NCBI RefSeq assembly: GCF_014637175.1
Contig: NZ_BMEV01000008.1
Coordinates: forward strand, 1 to 64,000
DNA: 64,000 nucleotides
Direction: 5' to 3'
DNA from: Compostibacillus humi
GTDB taxonomy: Bacteria; Bacillota; Bacilli; Bacillales; Amphibacillaceae
Each line of letters starts with the position of its first letter. Position 1 is the first letter of the stretch. The notes beneath the pieces are model-generated. The model saw only the letters and a program-made list of their open reading frames with translations, made no database searches and was not told where the DNA came from. Both the position numbers and the translations under genes were made by a program. Below, piece after piece: positions 16,658 to 25,320 of this stretch.

Positions 16658-17491
16658 TTACGTCCGCAATTGATTTATGAGCCCCATCATCTGGTCGCTT
16701 GTCGAAATCGTCCGGGCATTAAACTGATAGGACCGCTGGGTTAAAATGAGCTCCGACATTTGTTCGGCAATATCCACGTTCGATTGTTCCAATGCTCCGC
16801 TTTTCAGCATCCCATCGATGTTTGCCGGTGCCTGAACTATTTCCCCAAAAGCATAGCCTAAAGCTGCTAAATCCGGCAGGCGGAACATGTTGTTTCCCGC
16901 TGCTTCCAAAATCCGTGGCCTAGTAACTTCCACGACCGCTAAAGAGCCGGCCGTTTCTGTTTGGCCATTTCTGGATACGATGATTTGGCCGTTATTTTGA
17001 ATTTGGATGGAATCGAAGCCCGGCTCAATCACAATCGGACCGTTGGCACCGAGTACCGGATGGCCGTCCTTTGTCACAAGCATCAAATCTCCGTTGTCAT
17101 TAATCGGACTGAGATAAAAGGCTCCATCCCGGGTATAGCGGATTTCCGTCACGTTATTTTCCGTCACTTGAATTTGATAAAAGTAATTTTCCCGCAAAAG
17201 TGCGGTATCGAGCATCCGGTCTGTCGTTACAATATTTCCGGCGTTCATGTTGCTGTTAATGGCTCCCAGCCTTGCTCCGGAACCGATGCGGATTCCGTCG
17301 GGAGTAAGACGGCCCGTTCCGTTTGCCGGATGATTCAAGTTCTCGATTTGCTGGAACAACAGCGAGGAAAATTCCGCCTGACGGGATTTATAGCCGGTCG
17401 TTTGGCTGTTCGCCAAGTTATGGCCAATTGTATCTAATTTTTGCTGCAACTGTCCCATTGTCACTGCCGCTTGAATCATACTACGTGACAT
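16658..17491 (-). CDS. flhP: Flagellar rod protein FlhP (FlgF/FlgG-like)
   Basis: A 277-residue axial protein of the flagellar basal body, exported through the flagellar secretion system. The N-terminal heptad region with LDTIGHNLANSQTTGYKSRQAEF and the C-terminal coiled coil with NVDIAEQMSELILTQRSYQFNARTISTSDQM are the paired helices of rod/hook proteins. FlhO and FlhP together form distal rod parts in B. subtilis. GGAGGAATTCAT precedes ATG 17491. It lies 80 bp downstream of flhO and is probably co-transcribed with it. Confidence 0.93.
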   Translation of the reverse strand: MSRSMIQAAVTMGQLQQKLDTIGHNLANSQTTGYKSRQAEFSSLLFQQIENLNHPANGTGRLTPDGIRIGSGARLGAINSNMNAGNIVTTDRMLDTALLRENYFYQIQVTENNVTEIRYTRDGAFYLSPINDNGDLMLVTKDGHPVLGANGPIVIEPGFDSIQIQNNGQIIVSRNGQTETAGSLAVVEVTRPRILEAAGNNMFRLPDLAALGYAFGEIVQAPANIDGMLKSGALEQSNVDIAEQMSELILTQRSYQFNARTISTSDQMMGLINQLRT

Positions 17492-17572
17492 ATGAATTCC
17501 TCCTAAACTTCCTTATCGCCTGTTCGGGAGTGCCCGTCTATAGTGGCGCCTCCCTGTTTGCCGCTGCCATTA

Positions 17573-18376
17573 TCAAAGCTTTCCGATTTCATTAACTGCT
17601 TTTCCGAGGCTTTCGTCATATGCCCGGAGGACCCGCTGGTTTGTCTCAAACATCCGGTAGGCCGTCATCATATCGGTCATCGTCTGGAGAGCATCTACGT
17701 TAGACCTTTCCAAATATCCTTGCCGTATATTATACGTTGCCCCGGCAGGAACAGGTACCCCGTCCCCGTTATAGAGGTCATTTCCTTCTTTCGTCAACCC
17801 ATTGGCATCAGCCACATAACGTATGCGGAGAGGAACCGCTTGGCCATCTGACGTCTGGACAATTCCCTCCGGAGTTACGGTAAAATCCATTCCGTTCGTT
17901 TGAATCGGGTTTCCTGCTGCATCCAAGACGTAATAGCCCTGGTTCGTGACCAGGTACCCTTGGCCATCGACGGTGAAGTTCCCGTTTCTCGTCAAGCGCT
18001 CTTCTCCCGCCTCATTTTGCACGCCGAAAAACAGTGCTCCTGTTTCATCAGGCATATTCCCCTGGACGAGGGCAATATCCGTCATCAGCCCGGTCTCCCG
18101 AATGTCGCCCTGGGAAAAATTCGGAATCGTCTCCTGCACATACACCCCGGTATGAATCGATCCGATTGGCTCCTGCACCGGGAGCTTCAATCCCCTAGTC
18201 GTCGGAATCTTGTTCGTACGCATCTCCTGGATAAGCATCTCCGGGAAAGAGCGAATGGCCGTCTGATCCGCTTTGTACCCGGGAGTATTCATATTCGCGA
18301 TATTGTTTGCGAGCGTCTCTTGAGCCCGTTGCTGGGTTAGCATTCCGCTAGCTGCAGTGTAAAATCCTCGTAACAT
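17573..18376 (-). CDS. flhO: Flagellar rod protein FlhO (FlgF/FlgG-like)
   Basis: A 267-residue rod protein paralogous to FlhP. MLRGFYTAASGMLTQQRAQETLANNIANMNTPGYKADQTA is the conserved N-terminal axial helix, described here by its key words GFYTAASGM and NNIANMNTPGYK; the C-terminus has NVDALQTMTDMMTAYRMFE. I start it at ATG 18376 behind GGAGGTCTTG, dropping seven residues from the longer in-frame version because the FlgG-type N-terminus begins there. It lies downstream of mbl on the same strand, an arrangement conserved in Bacillus. Confidence 0.92.
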   Translation of the reverse strand: MLRGFYTAASGMLTQQRAQETLANNIANMNTPGYKADQTAIRSFPEMLIQEMRTNKIPTTRGLKLPVQEPIGSIHTGVYVQETIPNFSQGDIRETGLMTDIALVQGNMPDETGALFFGVQNEAGEERLTRNGNFTVDGQGYLVTNQGYYVLDAAGNPIQTNGMDFTVTPEGIVQTSDGQAVPLRIRYVADANGLTKEGNDLYNGDGVPVPAGATYNIRQGYLERSNVDALQTMTDMMTAYRMFETNQRVLRAYDESLGKAVNEIGKL

Positions 18377-18500
18377 TAAGACAAGACCTCCTTCCAAGAC
18401 AGACTGTCTGTCCCGTGCACTTTAGAACTAATCCGCACTTTTACGAACAACGCCGTTTTACGTGAGCCGTTTTAACGGAAAAAATAAGTTGCCATGCACT

Positions 18501-19502
18501 TTAGCCGATTTTTTTCCGGTCGACTTTATCAATATTTTCCAGCATAATGCCTGTTCCTTTGGCAACACAGCTCATTGGCTCTTCGGCAATAAATACCGGC
18601 ACTTTCAGTTCCTCAGCGAGCAGCTGGTCCATGCCGTGAATGAGCGCACCGCCGCCGGTAAGAATAATCCCCCGGTCAATAATGTCCGCAGACAATTCAG
18701 GTGGAGTTCTCTCCAATACGCTTTTAGCTGCTTGGACAATCATTGAGACCGGCTCCCGTAATGCTTCTTCAATTTCATCGGAACGAACGGTAATCGTCCG
18801 CGGCAAGCCGGATACCATATCCCGGCCGCGAATATCCATTTCTTCCTTACGGGAATCTTTGAACACGGTGGCCACTTCGATTTTAATATCTTCGGCTGTC
18901 CGTTCCCCGATTAGCAATTTATATTTTTTCTTTATGTATTGCAAAATTTCCACGTCAAATTTGTCTCCAGCCATTTTAATCGATTCAGAGGTGACAATTC
19001 CGCCCATGGAAAGTACGGCAACGTCCGTCGTTCCTCCGCCGATATCAACGACCATATTTCCGCTCGGCTGGTAAATTTCCATTCCGGCGCCAACAGCTGC
19101 AACTTTCGGCTCTTCTTCCAAATAAACCTTTTTTCCGCCGGATTTTTCCGCTGCTTCTTTAATCGCCTTTTGCTCTACCTTTGTTATGTTCGTCGGGCAG
19201 CAAATAAGCATCCGCGGCTTGGAAAAGAAGCCTTTCACATTAATTTTATTGATAAAATGTTTCAGCATGGCTTCCGTTACATCAAAATCGGCAATGACGC
19301 CATCTCTCAGCGGGCGAATAGCTTCAATATTCCCAGGCGTCCGGCCAACCATGCGCCGCGCCTCTTCACCGACTTCCAGCACTTTCCCGGTGTTGCGATC
19401 CATTGCGACGACGGATGGTTCGTTCAGTACGATCCCTTTTCCTTTGACATGAATTAGTACATTTGCTGTTCCAAGGTCGATTCCTATATCCCTAGAAAAC
19501 AT
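18501..19502 (-). CDS. mbl: Cell-shape protein Mbl (MreB-like actin)
   Basis: A 333-residue bacterial actin that forms membrane-bound filaments guiding lateral wall synthesis. The ATPase motifs are visible: DIGIDLGTANVLI at the N-terminus, DIGGGTTDVAVLS in the phosphate-2 loop and ILTGGGALIHG near the adenosine site. The start is ATG 19502 (MFSRDIG), behind AGGAGG; upstream in-frame codons are not conserved. The neighbours spoIIID and flhO identify it as Mbl, not MreB or MreBH. Confidence 0.95.
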   Translation of the reverse strand: MFSRDIGIDLGTANVLIHVKGKGIVLNEPSVVAMDRNTGKVLEVGEEARRMVGRTPGNIEAIRPLRDGVIADFDVTEAMLKHFINKINVKGFFSKPRMLICCPTNITKVEQKAIKEAAEKSGGKKVYLEEEPKVAAVGAGMEIYQPSGNMVVDIGGGTTDVAVLSMGGIVTSESIKMAGDKFDVEILQYIKKKYKLLIGERTAEDIKIEVATVFKDSRKEEMDIRGRDMVSGLPRTITVRSDEIEEALREPVSMIVQAAKSVLERTPPELSADIIDRGIILTGGGALIHGMDQLLAEELKVPVFIAEEPMSCVAKGTGIMLENIDKVDRKKIG

Positions 19503-19647
19503 GAATCTGTTCCTCCTAAGCTTTATCTTCTTGCATCTGTCCGAAAACACAATGCTACTAGTATACTATTTTACCACAAACTTCTACAATTAACTGCAAT
19601 TTCTTACAAGTTTTTTGCTTCGTATAGGAAAATCTTCCCCGAACGGA

Positions 19648-19676
19648 AATAGCCAGCCTTACAATGGCTGGCTTTC
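19648..19676 (-). terminator. Likely spoIIID terminator
   Basis: AGCCAGCC (19651-19658) pairs with GGCTGGCT (19666-19673). The stem can extend through AAA/TTC-GTT, but the following tract is only ATTTCC. Confidence 0.55.
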
Positions 19677-19701
19677 GTTATGCCTCCTTTTCTTATCGAT
19701 A

Positions 19702-19983
19702 TTATCCTACCGGTTTTGCAGCATCCTTCTTTTGACCATCTAACTTATATTTTTTCCTGGTGGCCTCACCTCCACGAAGATGACGAATCGCCTTATGATA
19801 TTCCAAAATTTCCTTCACCTGGGCAGCCAATTCCGGATTTAATTCGGGCAAGCGCTCCGTTAAATCTTTGTGAACCGTACTTTTGGAAACACCAAATTCT
19901 TTTGCGATGGTTCGGACTGTCTTTCTCGTTTCCACCACGTATTTGCCTATTTTAAGCGTTCTTTCTTTGATGTAATCATGCAC
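19702..19983 (-). CDS. spoIIID: Sporulation transcription factor SpoIIID
   Basis: A 93-residue mother-cell regulator that activates or represses sigma-E genes. HDYIKERTLKIGKYVVETRK is followed by the helix-turn-helix TVRTIAKEFGVSKSTVHKDL and the basic C-terminal helix HLRGGEATRKKYK. The start is taken as GTG 19983, giving (M)HDYIKERT as in B. subtilis, with AGGGAGGCG 7 nt ahead; an ATG at 20010 is in frame but lies upstream of that ribosome binding site. Position next to mbl is conserved. The 357-bp gap to the next gene holds only that gene's terminator and this gene's untranslated leader. Confidence 0.95.
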   Translation of the reverse strand: MHDYIKERTLKIGKYVVETRKTVRTIAKEFGVSKSTVHKDLTERLPELNPELAAQVKEILEYHKAIRHLRGGEATRKKYKLDGQKKDAAKPVG

Positions 19984-20281
19984 ACCATTCGCCTCCCTAT
20001 GTTGGTTCATTCTGAGGTGCAGAATGAGACAAGGTGTTGATGATGCGGCTTGCTTGGGAGAAAATCCTTGGAGCTTTCGTTAACGCTACAGCGGTAGTGG
20101 GAATAAAAATCTATACTTTCTCAACATTTATTGGAATCTTCTGTAATTTTCACGTATAAAGAAATATGTATCGTCATGTCAGTTACCGTCCTTAATATTA
20201 CAGCCACATGTAATCTCACCTCAGATATTATTGAATGACGGTTTTGTTTCCATTTTATTAACCGGGAGGCGTTTTTATGAA

Positions 20282-20318
20282 TAAAAAAAGGACTTTCTGC
20301 AAGAAGAAATGTCCTAGT
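20282..20318 (-). terminator. Terminator of the AimR-like gene
   Basis: On the minus strand AGGACATTTCT pairs with AGAAAGTCCT, followed by TTTTTTTAT. Confidence 0.85.
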
Positions 20319-20340
20319 CATCGCATTTATACCGTTTTCT

Positions 20341-21354
20341 TTAAAAATCTGCCAGCTTTTTCAGTTCATTTAGCGGCAGCCTGCCGAAAAAATAATCGCT
20401 GTAGTTGTGGATAAATTGTTTATACGCTGTCATCAAAATAGCTCTGTCTTTTTTAGCTTTGCCCAAATAATACAATTGAAATGGCGACTTTGACCGGAGG
20501 GACTGTAATATTTGAATGGCCTTGTCCTTATTTCCCCGGGCGATTTCCAAATGGGCTTGTTCCTCCAAATCCTTTGTTTTTATATTTTCCGTTTTGCCAA
20601 AATGGGCGGCAAGGAAGGGTATCGTATGATTTTCAATTTTATACACTTCGTTGGCAATGTCATTTTCCTTTGCAATCTGAAGTGCCTTTTTCAGATGGTA
20701 CATCCCTAAATAGTAGGAATCGAAGGTGTAGGATAATCCCAGTTTTTTGTGGGTATCGACGAGAATGTACGGATTCTTTGTTTCATTGATGATTTCATAG
20801 GCTGTTTTCCTCGCAATAATGATTTCGTTTCGAGCAAGATAATACGTAAGAAGAATTTGGCGATAACGGATCTGGTAAAACTGCTGCAACAGGTGATCAT
20901 CGATGCCGGCAAACAACTCTTCGGCAATATTGAGAAAGTTCACCGCTGGTTCGTAGTTAAACAATTTCATGTTCACTTGAATTTTGAGCATTTCCACAAA
21001 ACAGTACAGTTCCCGATCCGCCGGTGTCAGTTTATTTAATTGTTCCAGCACGTCCTTGGGGGGGAGTTTCTCCTCTCTTAAAAGATTGGAGAGACGATAG
21101 GCCTCTGCCCAATGGCGAACTTCCGGATCTTCCGCTTGCAGATTTTTCTCGATCAGTAACTCCTGTTCCTTCTGAAATCCGTGCATGTATAAAAATTCCA
21201 TACCCTTCTTTTGAATATCCTTGGAAATACACCGATTGCAGTAATTGCTTAGCAGTTTAATTGCTGTACATTCTTCTATCTTCGTCCGCAGCACTTCATA
21301 TAAATAGGACAGAGTGACATCGCGGGAGTTGACATTTAAATATCTCGTCGGCAA
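20341..21354 (-). CDS. AimR/YopK-like TPR receptor lacking the HTH domain
   Basis: A 337-residue helical-repeat protein similar to the peptide receptors of the AimR (lysis-lysogeny 'arbitrium') family. Family-like segments are QKKGMEFLYMHGF, EVRHWAEAYRL, ILLTYYLARNEIIIARKTA and LGLSYTFDSYYLGMYHLKKA. AimR proteins begin with a ~60-residue helix-turn-helix; here the protein starts directly at the linker, so it probably cannot bind DNA in the usual way. The start is TTG 21354 with AAAGGAG 9 nt before it, so the missing domain is not a mis-called start. No AimP-like signal-peptide gene follows; a terminator does. It sits between spoIIID and spoIIQ with no phage genes, which suggests a host regulatory role. 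That role is inference. Confidence 0.7.
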   Translation of the reverse strand: MPTRYLNVNSRDVTLSYLYEVLRTKIEECTAIKLLSNYCNRCISKDIQKKGMEFLYMHGFQKEQELLIEKNLQAEDPEVRHWAEAYRLSNLLREEKLPPKDVLEQLNKLTPADRELYCFVEMLKIQVNMKLFNYEPAVNFLNIAEELFAGIDDHLLQQFYQIRYRQILLTYYLARNEIIIARKTAYEIINETKNPYILVDTHKKLGLSYTFDSYYLGMYHLKKALQIAKENDIANEVYKIENHTIPFLAAHFGKTENIKTKDLEEQAHLEIARGNKDKAIQILQSLRSKSPFQLYYLGKAKKDRAILMTAYKQFIHNYSDYFFGRLPLNELKKLADF

Positions 21355-21541
21355 AACAGCTGACTCCTTTCTAGACTGAATATTCGTGAAAATAAATTAA
21401 TAGTTTCACATGAATGACTCCAGTAACATATTACCAAAAATTTTCCCGCTGCGGAACATGAATCGTTCGACAAATCTCGAAGGAAATCGAGATTATTTCC
21501 CAGGAAAAGACATATTTTGCGATAGAATCCTAGGTAGTTCC

Positions 21542-21575
21542 AAAAAAATACTCTAGCATTTCTGCTAGAGTATTG
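21542..21575 (-). terminator. spoIIQ terminator
   Basis: AATACTCTAGCA (21547-21558) and TGCTAGAGTATT (21563-21574) form a perfect 12-bp stem; on the minus strand TTTTTTT follows. Confidence 0.93.
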
Positions 21576-21580
21576 TCGAT

Positions 21581-22396
21581 TTATTCTTCGTCTTCTGCAT
21601 TATCATCGTCTTCCGTATTTGCTTCATCGGCTTCTGCGTCATCTTCGGTACTGTCCTCAGATTCGTCTTCTTTCGGCTCTTCAGATGCTTTTTCCGATTG
21701 TACTTCTGCCAAACTGCTCACCGGCTGATTGAGGAAGCTTTCCGGATTCAAGGAAACACCATCTTTGCGGATTTCAAAGTGAACGTGGTTTCCATTTTCT
21801 TGGCCAAAGCGGTTTTTTCCTGCCGTACCAAGCTTTTCACCTTGCTTCACTTCATCTCCAGCGTTAACTGTAACTTCACCAAGACTTGCATAATAGGTAG
21901 TAATATTTTCGCCATGGTCCAGGATAACAACATTTCCTAACAACGGATCTTCCTTCACTTCCATTACCGTACCGCTAATTGCAGCGACAACATCGAATGC
22001 ATCGCCAGAGGATGAAGAAATATCAATTCCTGTGCTTTGGTAATATCTGTTATTATGAAATACTAAAGCATTTTCCTGATCTTCTTGAGAAGCATTGTAG
22101 TCATAGAACTTCGTTACTATTTCCGCTTCTTCGCTGTTCGCAACAGGCATTTGAATAACTTCTTGCTGATCCACTACTGGCACTGCATCATCTTCAGCTG
22201 GAGTCGGCGCATAATCTTCAGACTCTTCTTCTGTCACCGCATCTTGAGCATCTGGCACTTCATTATTTAAATTTTGATACCAAATGACGCCTGCAATGAG
22301 CAATGCAGCAAGACTCAGATATAGAGCTGGAAAAAACCATTTTTTCCGGAAAATTCGGCTCCATCTCTTTTGGGAACCTCTCTTTTCTTCATTCAT
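21581..22396 (-). CDS. spoIIQ: Forespore engulfment protein SpoIIQ
   Basis: A 271-residue bitopic membrane protein made in the forespore. Its partner SpoIIIAH in the mother cell forms the engulfment zipper and feeding channel. Residues 20-40 are the membrane helix. The LytM (M23) domain spans about 115-215. HVHFE (204-208) and Asp125 are kept, but the first zinc His is Ser121 (STGID), the known loss in Bacillus SpoIIQ, so it should be inactive as a peptidase. The last 45 residues are almost all Asp, Glu, Ala and Ser, an acidic tail. ATG 22396 follows GAGGTGATG. A sigma-F-like promoter lies just upstream, and array G begins about 160 bp upstream of the start. Confidence 0.92.
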   Translation of the reverse strand: MNEEKRGSQKRWSRIFRKKWFFPALYLSLAALLIAGVIWYQNLNNEVPDAQDAVTEEESEDYAPTPAEDDAVPVVDQQEVIQMPVANSEEAEIVTKFYDYNASQEDQENALVFHNNRYYQSTGIDISSSSGDAFDVVAAISGTVMEVKEDPLLGNVVILDHGENITTYYASLGEVTVNAGDEVKQGEKLGTAGKNRFGQENGNHVHFEIRKDGVSLNPESFLNQPVSSLAEVQSEKASEEPKEDESEDSTEDDAEADEANTEDDDNAEDEE

Positions 22397-22416
22397 GAAT
22401 TCATCACCTCAGCAAC

Positions 22417-22446
22417 CATTGTTGTCAGAAAAAAGAAAATATATAC
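22417..22446 (-). promoter_or_regulatory. Candidate sigma-F promoter of spoIIQ
   Basis: On the minus strand GTATA (22442-22446) is separated by 15 bp from GACAACAATG (22417-22426), which matches 8 of 10 positions of the sigma-F -10 consensus GGnrAnAmTw. The start site would fall at about 22410, leaving a very short leader that begins near the ribosome binding site. B. subtilis spoIIQ is a sigma-F gene. Confidence 0.4.
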
Positions 22447-22559
22447 ACGCAAAACAAAAAAATCGCCAAAATTATGTATTTTTTTGGAGTTTTGAGGAAA
22501 AGTAAGGGGTTGGGAACAGGGAAATTAGCACAATTTTTACGATAAACACACGGGGCTCA

Positions 22560-23395
22560 CGGTTGAATTAGCTAATCGCGCTGAAATTTTGATTTTTGCG
22601 TTAGAAAAACCGAGAGTTTCGCTGAATTCTCCGGCAAAAACGTTAGAATCAGGCCGTAGCGCTGAAATATTGTTTTTTCCGTTAGAATAATCAAGAGTTT
22701 CGCTGAATCCCTACGATTTCCGCTGAATTCCCCGGGAAAAACGTTAGAATCAAGTCGTAGCGCTGAAATATTGTTTTTTCCGTTAGAATAATCGAGAGTT
22801 TCGCTGAATCCCTACGATTTCCGCTGAATTCTCCGACATAAACGATAGAATCGATGCGCAGCGCTGAATTTTTGTTTTTTTCATTAGAATAATTGGCTGA
22901 AGCGCTGAATTTTTTAGATATCCGCTGAATTCTCCGGCAAAAACGTTAAAATCAGGTCGTAGCGCTGAAATATTTTTTTTTCCGTTAGAAAAATCAGGAG
23001 TTTCGCTGAATCTCTACGATTTCCGCTGAATTCCCAATCCAAAGCGTTAGAATCGATGCGCAGCGCTGAATTTTTGTTTTTTTCATTAGAATATTTGGCT
23101 GAAGCGCTGAATCTTTTAGATATCCGCTGAATTCTCCGGCACAAACGTTAGAATCAGGCCGTAGCGCTGAAATATTGTTTTTTCCGTTAGAATAATCAAG
23201 AGTTTCGCTGAATCCCTACGATTTCCGCCGAATTCCCCGGCATAAACGTTAGAATCAGGCCGTAGCGCTGAAATCTTATTTTTTCCGTTAGAATAAACGG
23301 GACTTACGATGATTTTTTTCGCTCGCCGCTGAATTCCCTATCCAAAGCGTTAGAATCGATGCGCAGCGCTGATTCTTTCGCTCCTCCGTTAAAAT
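22560..23395 (+). repeat. 101-bp tandem repeat array G (eight units)
   Basis: CGTTAGAATC or close variants start at 22641, 22742, 22843, 22944, 23045, 23146, 23247 and 23348: seven steps of exactly 101 bp. The T-G-T-G-G order of CGTTAGAAT and CGCTGAA(A)T sub-units is the same as in array E. Units differ mainly between landmarks, where AGGCCGTAG alternates with GATGCGCAG. The array fills the divergent gap between spoIIQ and the NERD gene, so promoters of both must lie at its edges. Confidence 0.95.
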
Positions 23396-23539
23396 AAATG
23401 TACTTATCGCCCCTCCAAAAGCAGCTAGATCTACTATTGACTAAAACGAATCTTGCTATTCTATTGTTTTTAATAAGAAAAAGAGGATTTTTGTAGAATG
23501 TTGTAGAATGTATACTTAAAAAACTAGGGAGGGTTTCTA

Positions 23540-24496
23540 TTGATTGTTAAGTCATCTGATTATGCGATAGAAATTCGCAAATTAGAGGCGTTAGAACGGA
23601 GATTGCCAGATTACCACCCAAACATTGATTATATTCGCCGGACTTTAAGCAGAAAAAAAGCAGGCATGGAAGGAGAACAGGAAATCCATTATCCCTTATC
23701 CTTATTAGATGAAAATAAGTATTATATTTTGCACAACTTGCGATTAGCCGATCAAAACGGATATTTTCAAATGGATACGTTGCTTTTAAACGAGAAGTTT
23801 ATCTTAATTCTTGAGGTAAAGAATTGGCAGGGGAAAATTATTTTTGGAGAAAACGGTCAAGTTATCCGGGAATACCAAAACCAGGAAGAAGGTTTCCCTA
23901 ATCCAATCTCTCAGGCAAAAACCCAGCAGTACCGTCTGCAAAGGTGGCTCTATCGATCTGGAATTACCCCTCTTCCTCCAATAGAGTATTTTGTCGTACT
24001 TATTTCTTCATCCACCATTTTGAAAACTTCCTCTCCCGACGTTAAAATTTCCAATAAAATCATTTATAATCATGATCTGTTTAATAAAATTCTGGAAATA
24101 GATCAAACGTTTGTTTCTGCTCAACGAATGAAAGAGGTACAAAATGTAGCAGAAAAATTAAAACAATCCCACGTTCCCTTGAAGGAAAATATTCTTGAAC
24201 AGTATGGCTTTCATATTAGTGATTTGATTAAAGGAGTGTTTTGTCCAAAATGCCATTTTAATCCAATGGTCAGGAGAAAGAAAAAATGGTTCTGTGAACG
24301 CTGCAAATATTTGTCCACTGACGCTCATGTTGAAGCTTTAGACGATTACAGTTTATTAGTTGGCAGCAAAATAACAAATAGAGAGGCTAGAGATTTTTTG
24401 CAAATCGAATCTCCCCATGTTACGAGAAGGTTATTAAAAAGAGGATTGATTTTTACTGGCAATACGAAGGCGAGGACATATCTCCTTTCCCCTTGA
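23540..24496 (+). CDS. NERD-domain protein with a C-terminal zinc ribbon
   Basis: A 318-residue protein. Residues about 38-130 form a NERD (nuclease-related) domain: GMEGEQEIHY, MDTLLLNEKFILILEVKNWQG gives the Glu/Asp-x-Lys core, here D...EVK. Residues 235-255 are a four-cysteine zinc ribbon (C-x2-C-x13-C-x2-C), followed by a helical C-terminus that may be a DNA-binding fold (TNREARDFLQIESPHVTRRLLKRG; shown in part by NREARDFLQ and TRRLLKRG). NERD proteins are thought to act on DNA or RNA, and some lie in defence or mobile contexts, but the cellular role is unknown. TTG 23540 is the start, behind AGGGAGGG. TTGACT at 23437 could be a -35 but the -10 is poor. It is monocistronic. Confidence 0.85.
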   Translation: MIVKSSDYAIEIRKLEALERRLPDYHPNIDYIRRTLSRKKAGMEGEQEIHYPLSLLDENKYYILHNLRLADQNGYFQMDTLLLNEKFILILEVKNWQGKIIFGENGQVIREYQNQEEGFPNPISQAKTQQYRLQRWLYRSGITPLPPIEYFVVLISSSTILKTSSPDVKISNKIIYNHDLFNKILEIDQTFVSAQRMKEVQNVAEKLKQSHVPLKENILEQYGFHISDLIKGVFCPKCHFNPMVRRKKKWFCERCKYLSTDAHVEALDDYSLLVGSKITNREARDFLQIESPHVTRRLLKRGLIFTGNTKARTYLLSP

Positions 24497-24629
24497 AGAA
24501 TAATACCCCGCATATTGCACTCAAACGTTTGTTTAAATATATTATTGTTGGATTTATATAAACTCCATGTAACGGTTCCCAGCCTTATTCGTCAAATACT
24601 GTAGAAAAAATAGGAAAGAAGTGATCCAA

Positions 24630-24980
24630 ATGAATAAAAGTCTATTGGCTGGTTTTGTTCTGGTCTTAGTTCTTTTTATTTCCGGCTGTGGGAGCGATAG
24701 CCCGAATAATACAAATGCTGGAAATTCCGCTGAACCGGATACTGAGGTAAGAGTAAGTTTTACCGGGGAGATTGTGGAAATTCATGGTACTGGGGCGGTT
24801 GTTTTTGTGAAGGAAGGAGAGATTTTGGCTTCCGGTTCTCGGGTTTCGGTCGACCTCTCCGTCAATAGCGAGGAAACTTTTCAAGTCGGTGATTCCGTCA
24901 AAGTTGTCTACGATGGAGTGATACGGGAAAGCGATCCGCTGCAAATTAATACAATCGCAGTGGAAAAAATAAAAGAATAA
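24630..24980 (+). CDS. Small lipoprotein with a DUF3221/YobA-like domain
   Basis: A 116-residue predicted lipoprotein. MNKSLLAGFVLVLVLFISGC is the signal peptide (Cys20). After a Ser/Asn linker comes a ~75-residue beta-rich domain (VSFTGEIVEIHG ... FQVGDSVKVVYDG), which looks like an OB-type fold of the DUF3221 kind seen in B. subtilis YobA. Function is unknown. I chose ATG 24630; the GTG at 24621 lies too close to AGGAAAG. The gene stands alone, and the ~20-bp CCGAT array H begins 50 bp after it. Confidence 0.65.
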   Translation: MNKSLLAGFVLVLVLFISGCGSDSPNNTNAGNSAEPDTEVRVSFTGEIVEIHGTGAVVFVKEGEILASGSRVSVDLSVNSEETFQVGDSVKVVYDGVIRESDPLQINTIAVEKIKE

Positions 24981-25029
24981 TTGTCCTTTTGTAATCGGTT
25001 CGTTTCGGTTTTTCTCCGTTTTCCGAGAA

Positions 25030-25320
25030 GAAAAACCGATATTTTTATTTGGGAACCGATATTTTGAGATATGCCGATAAATTTACAGATTCGCCGATTT
25101 ATACATCCTTTCCGCCGATATCCGAGGATATGCCGATTTCTTTTTATAAGTGCTCAATATCTTTGAAGATAAACCGATATCCCCATAGAAAAGCTGATTT
25201 TTCCTTTGAAAAAGCCGATATAATGCGCATCGCCAATTTCTCTTTTGAAAAAGACGATATATTTCCCACCGCCAATTTCTCTTGAAATAGCCGATGTATT
25301 TTCCAATCGCCGATTTTCCT
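25030..25320. repeat. Bare ~20-bp cadence array H (CCGAT)
   Basis: CCGAT or a one-base variant recurs at 25036, 25056, 25073, 25094, 25114, 25133, 25152, 25174, 25193, 25215, 25232, 25253, 25271, 25291 and 25310: fifteen sub-units averaging 19.6 bp. Sequence between the landmarks is largely unrelated and A/T-rich. It lies in the convergent gap between the small lipoprotein gene and spoIID. 24981-25399 holds nothing else I can support. Confidence 0.8.

Noticed and set aside
20121-20321. Possible AimP-type peptide precursor after the AimR-like gene
   Set aside because: No signal peptide, no plausible mature peptide at the C-terminus, and it begins inside the AimR-like gene's terminator.
19984-20340. 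Small gene or RNA between spoIIID and the AimR-like gene
   Set aside because: Apart from the terminator near 20300 I found no frame with a ribosome binding site and no stable structure.
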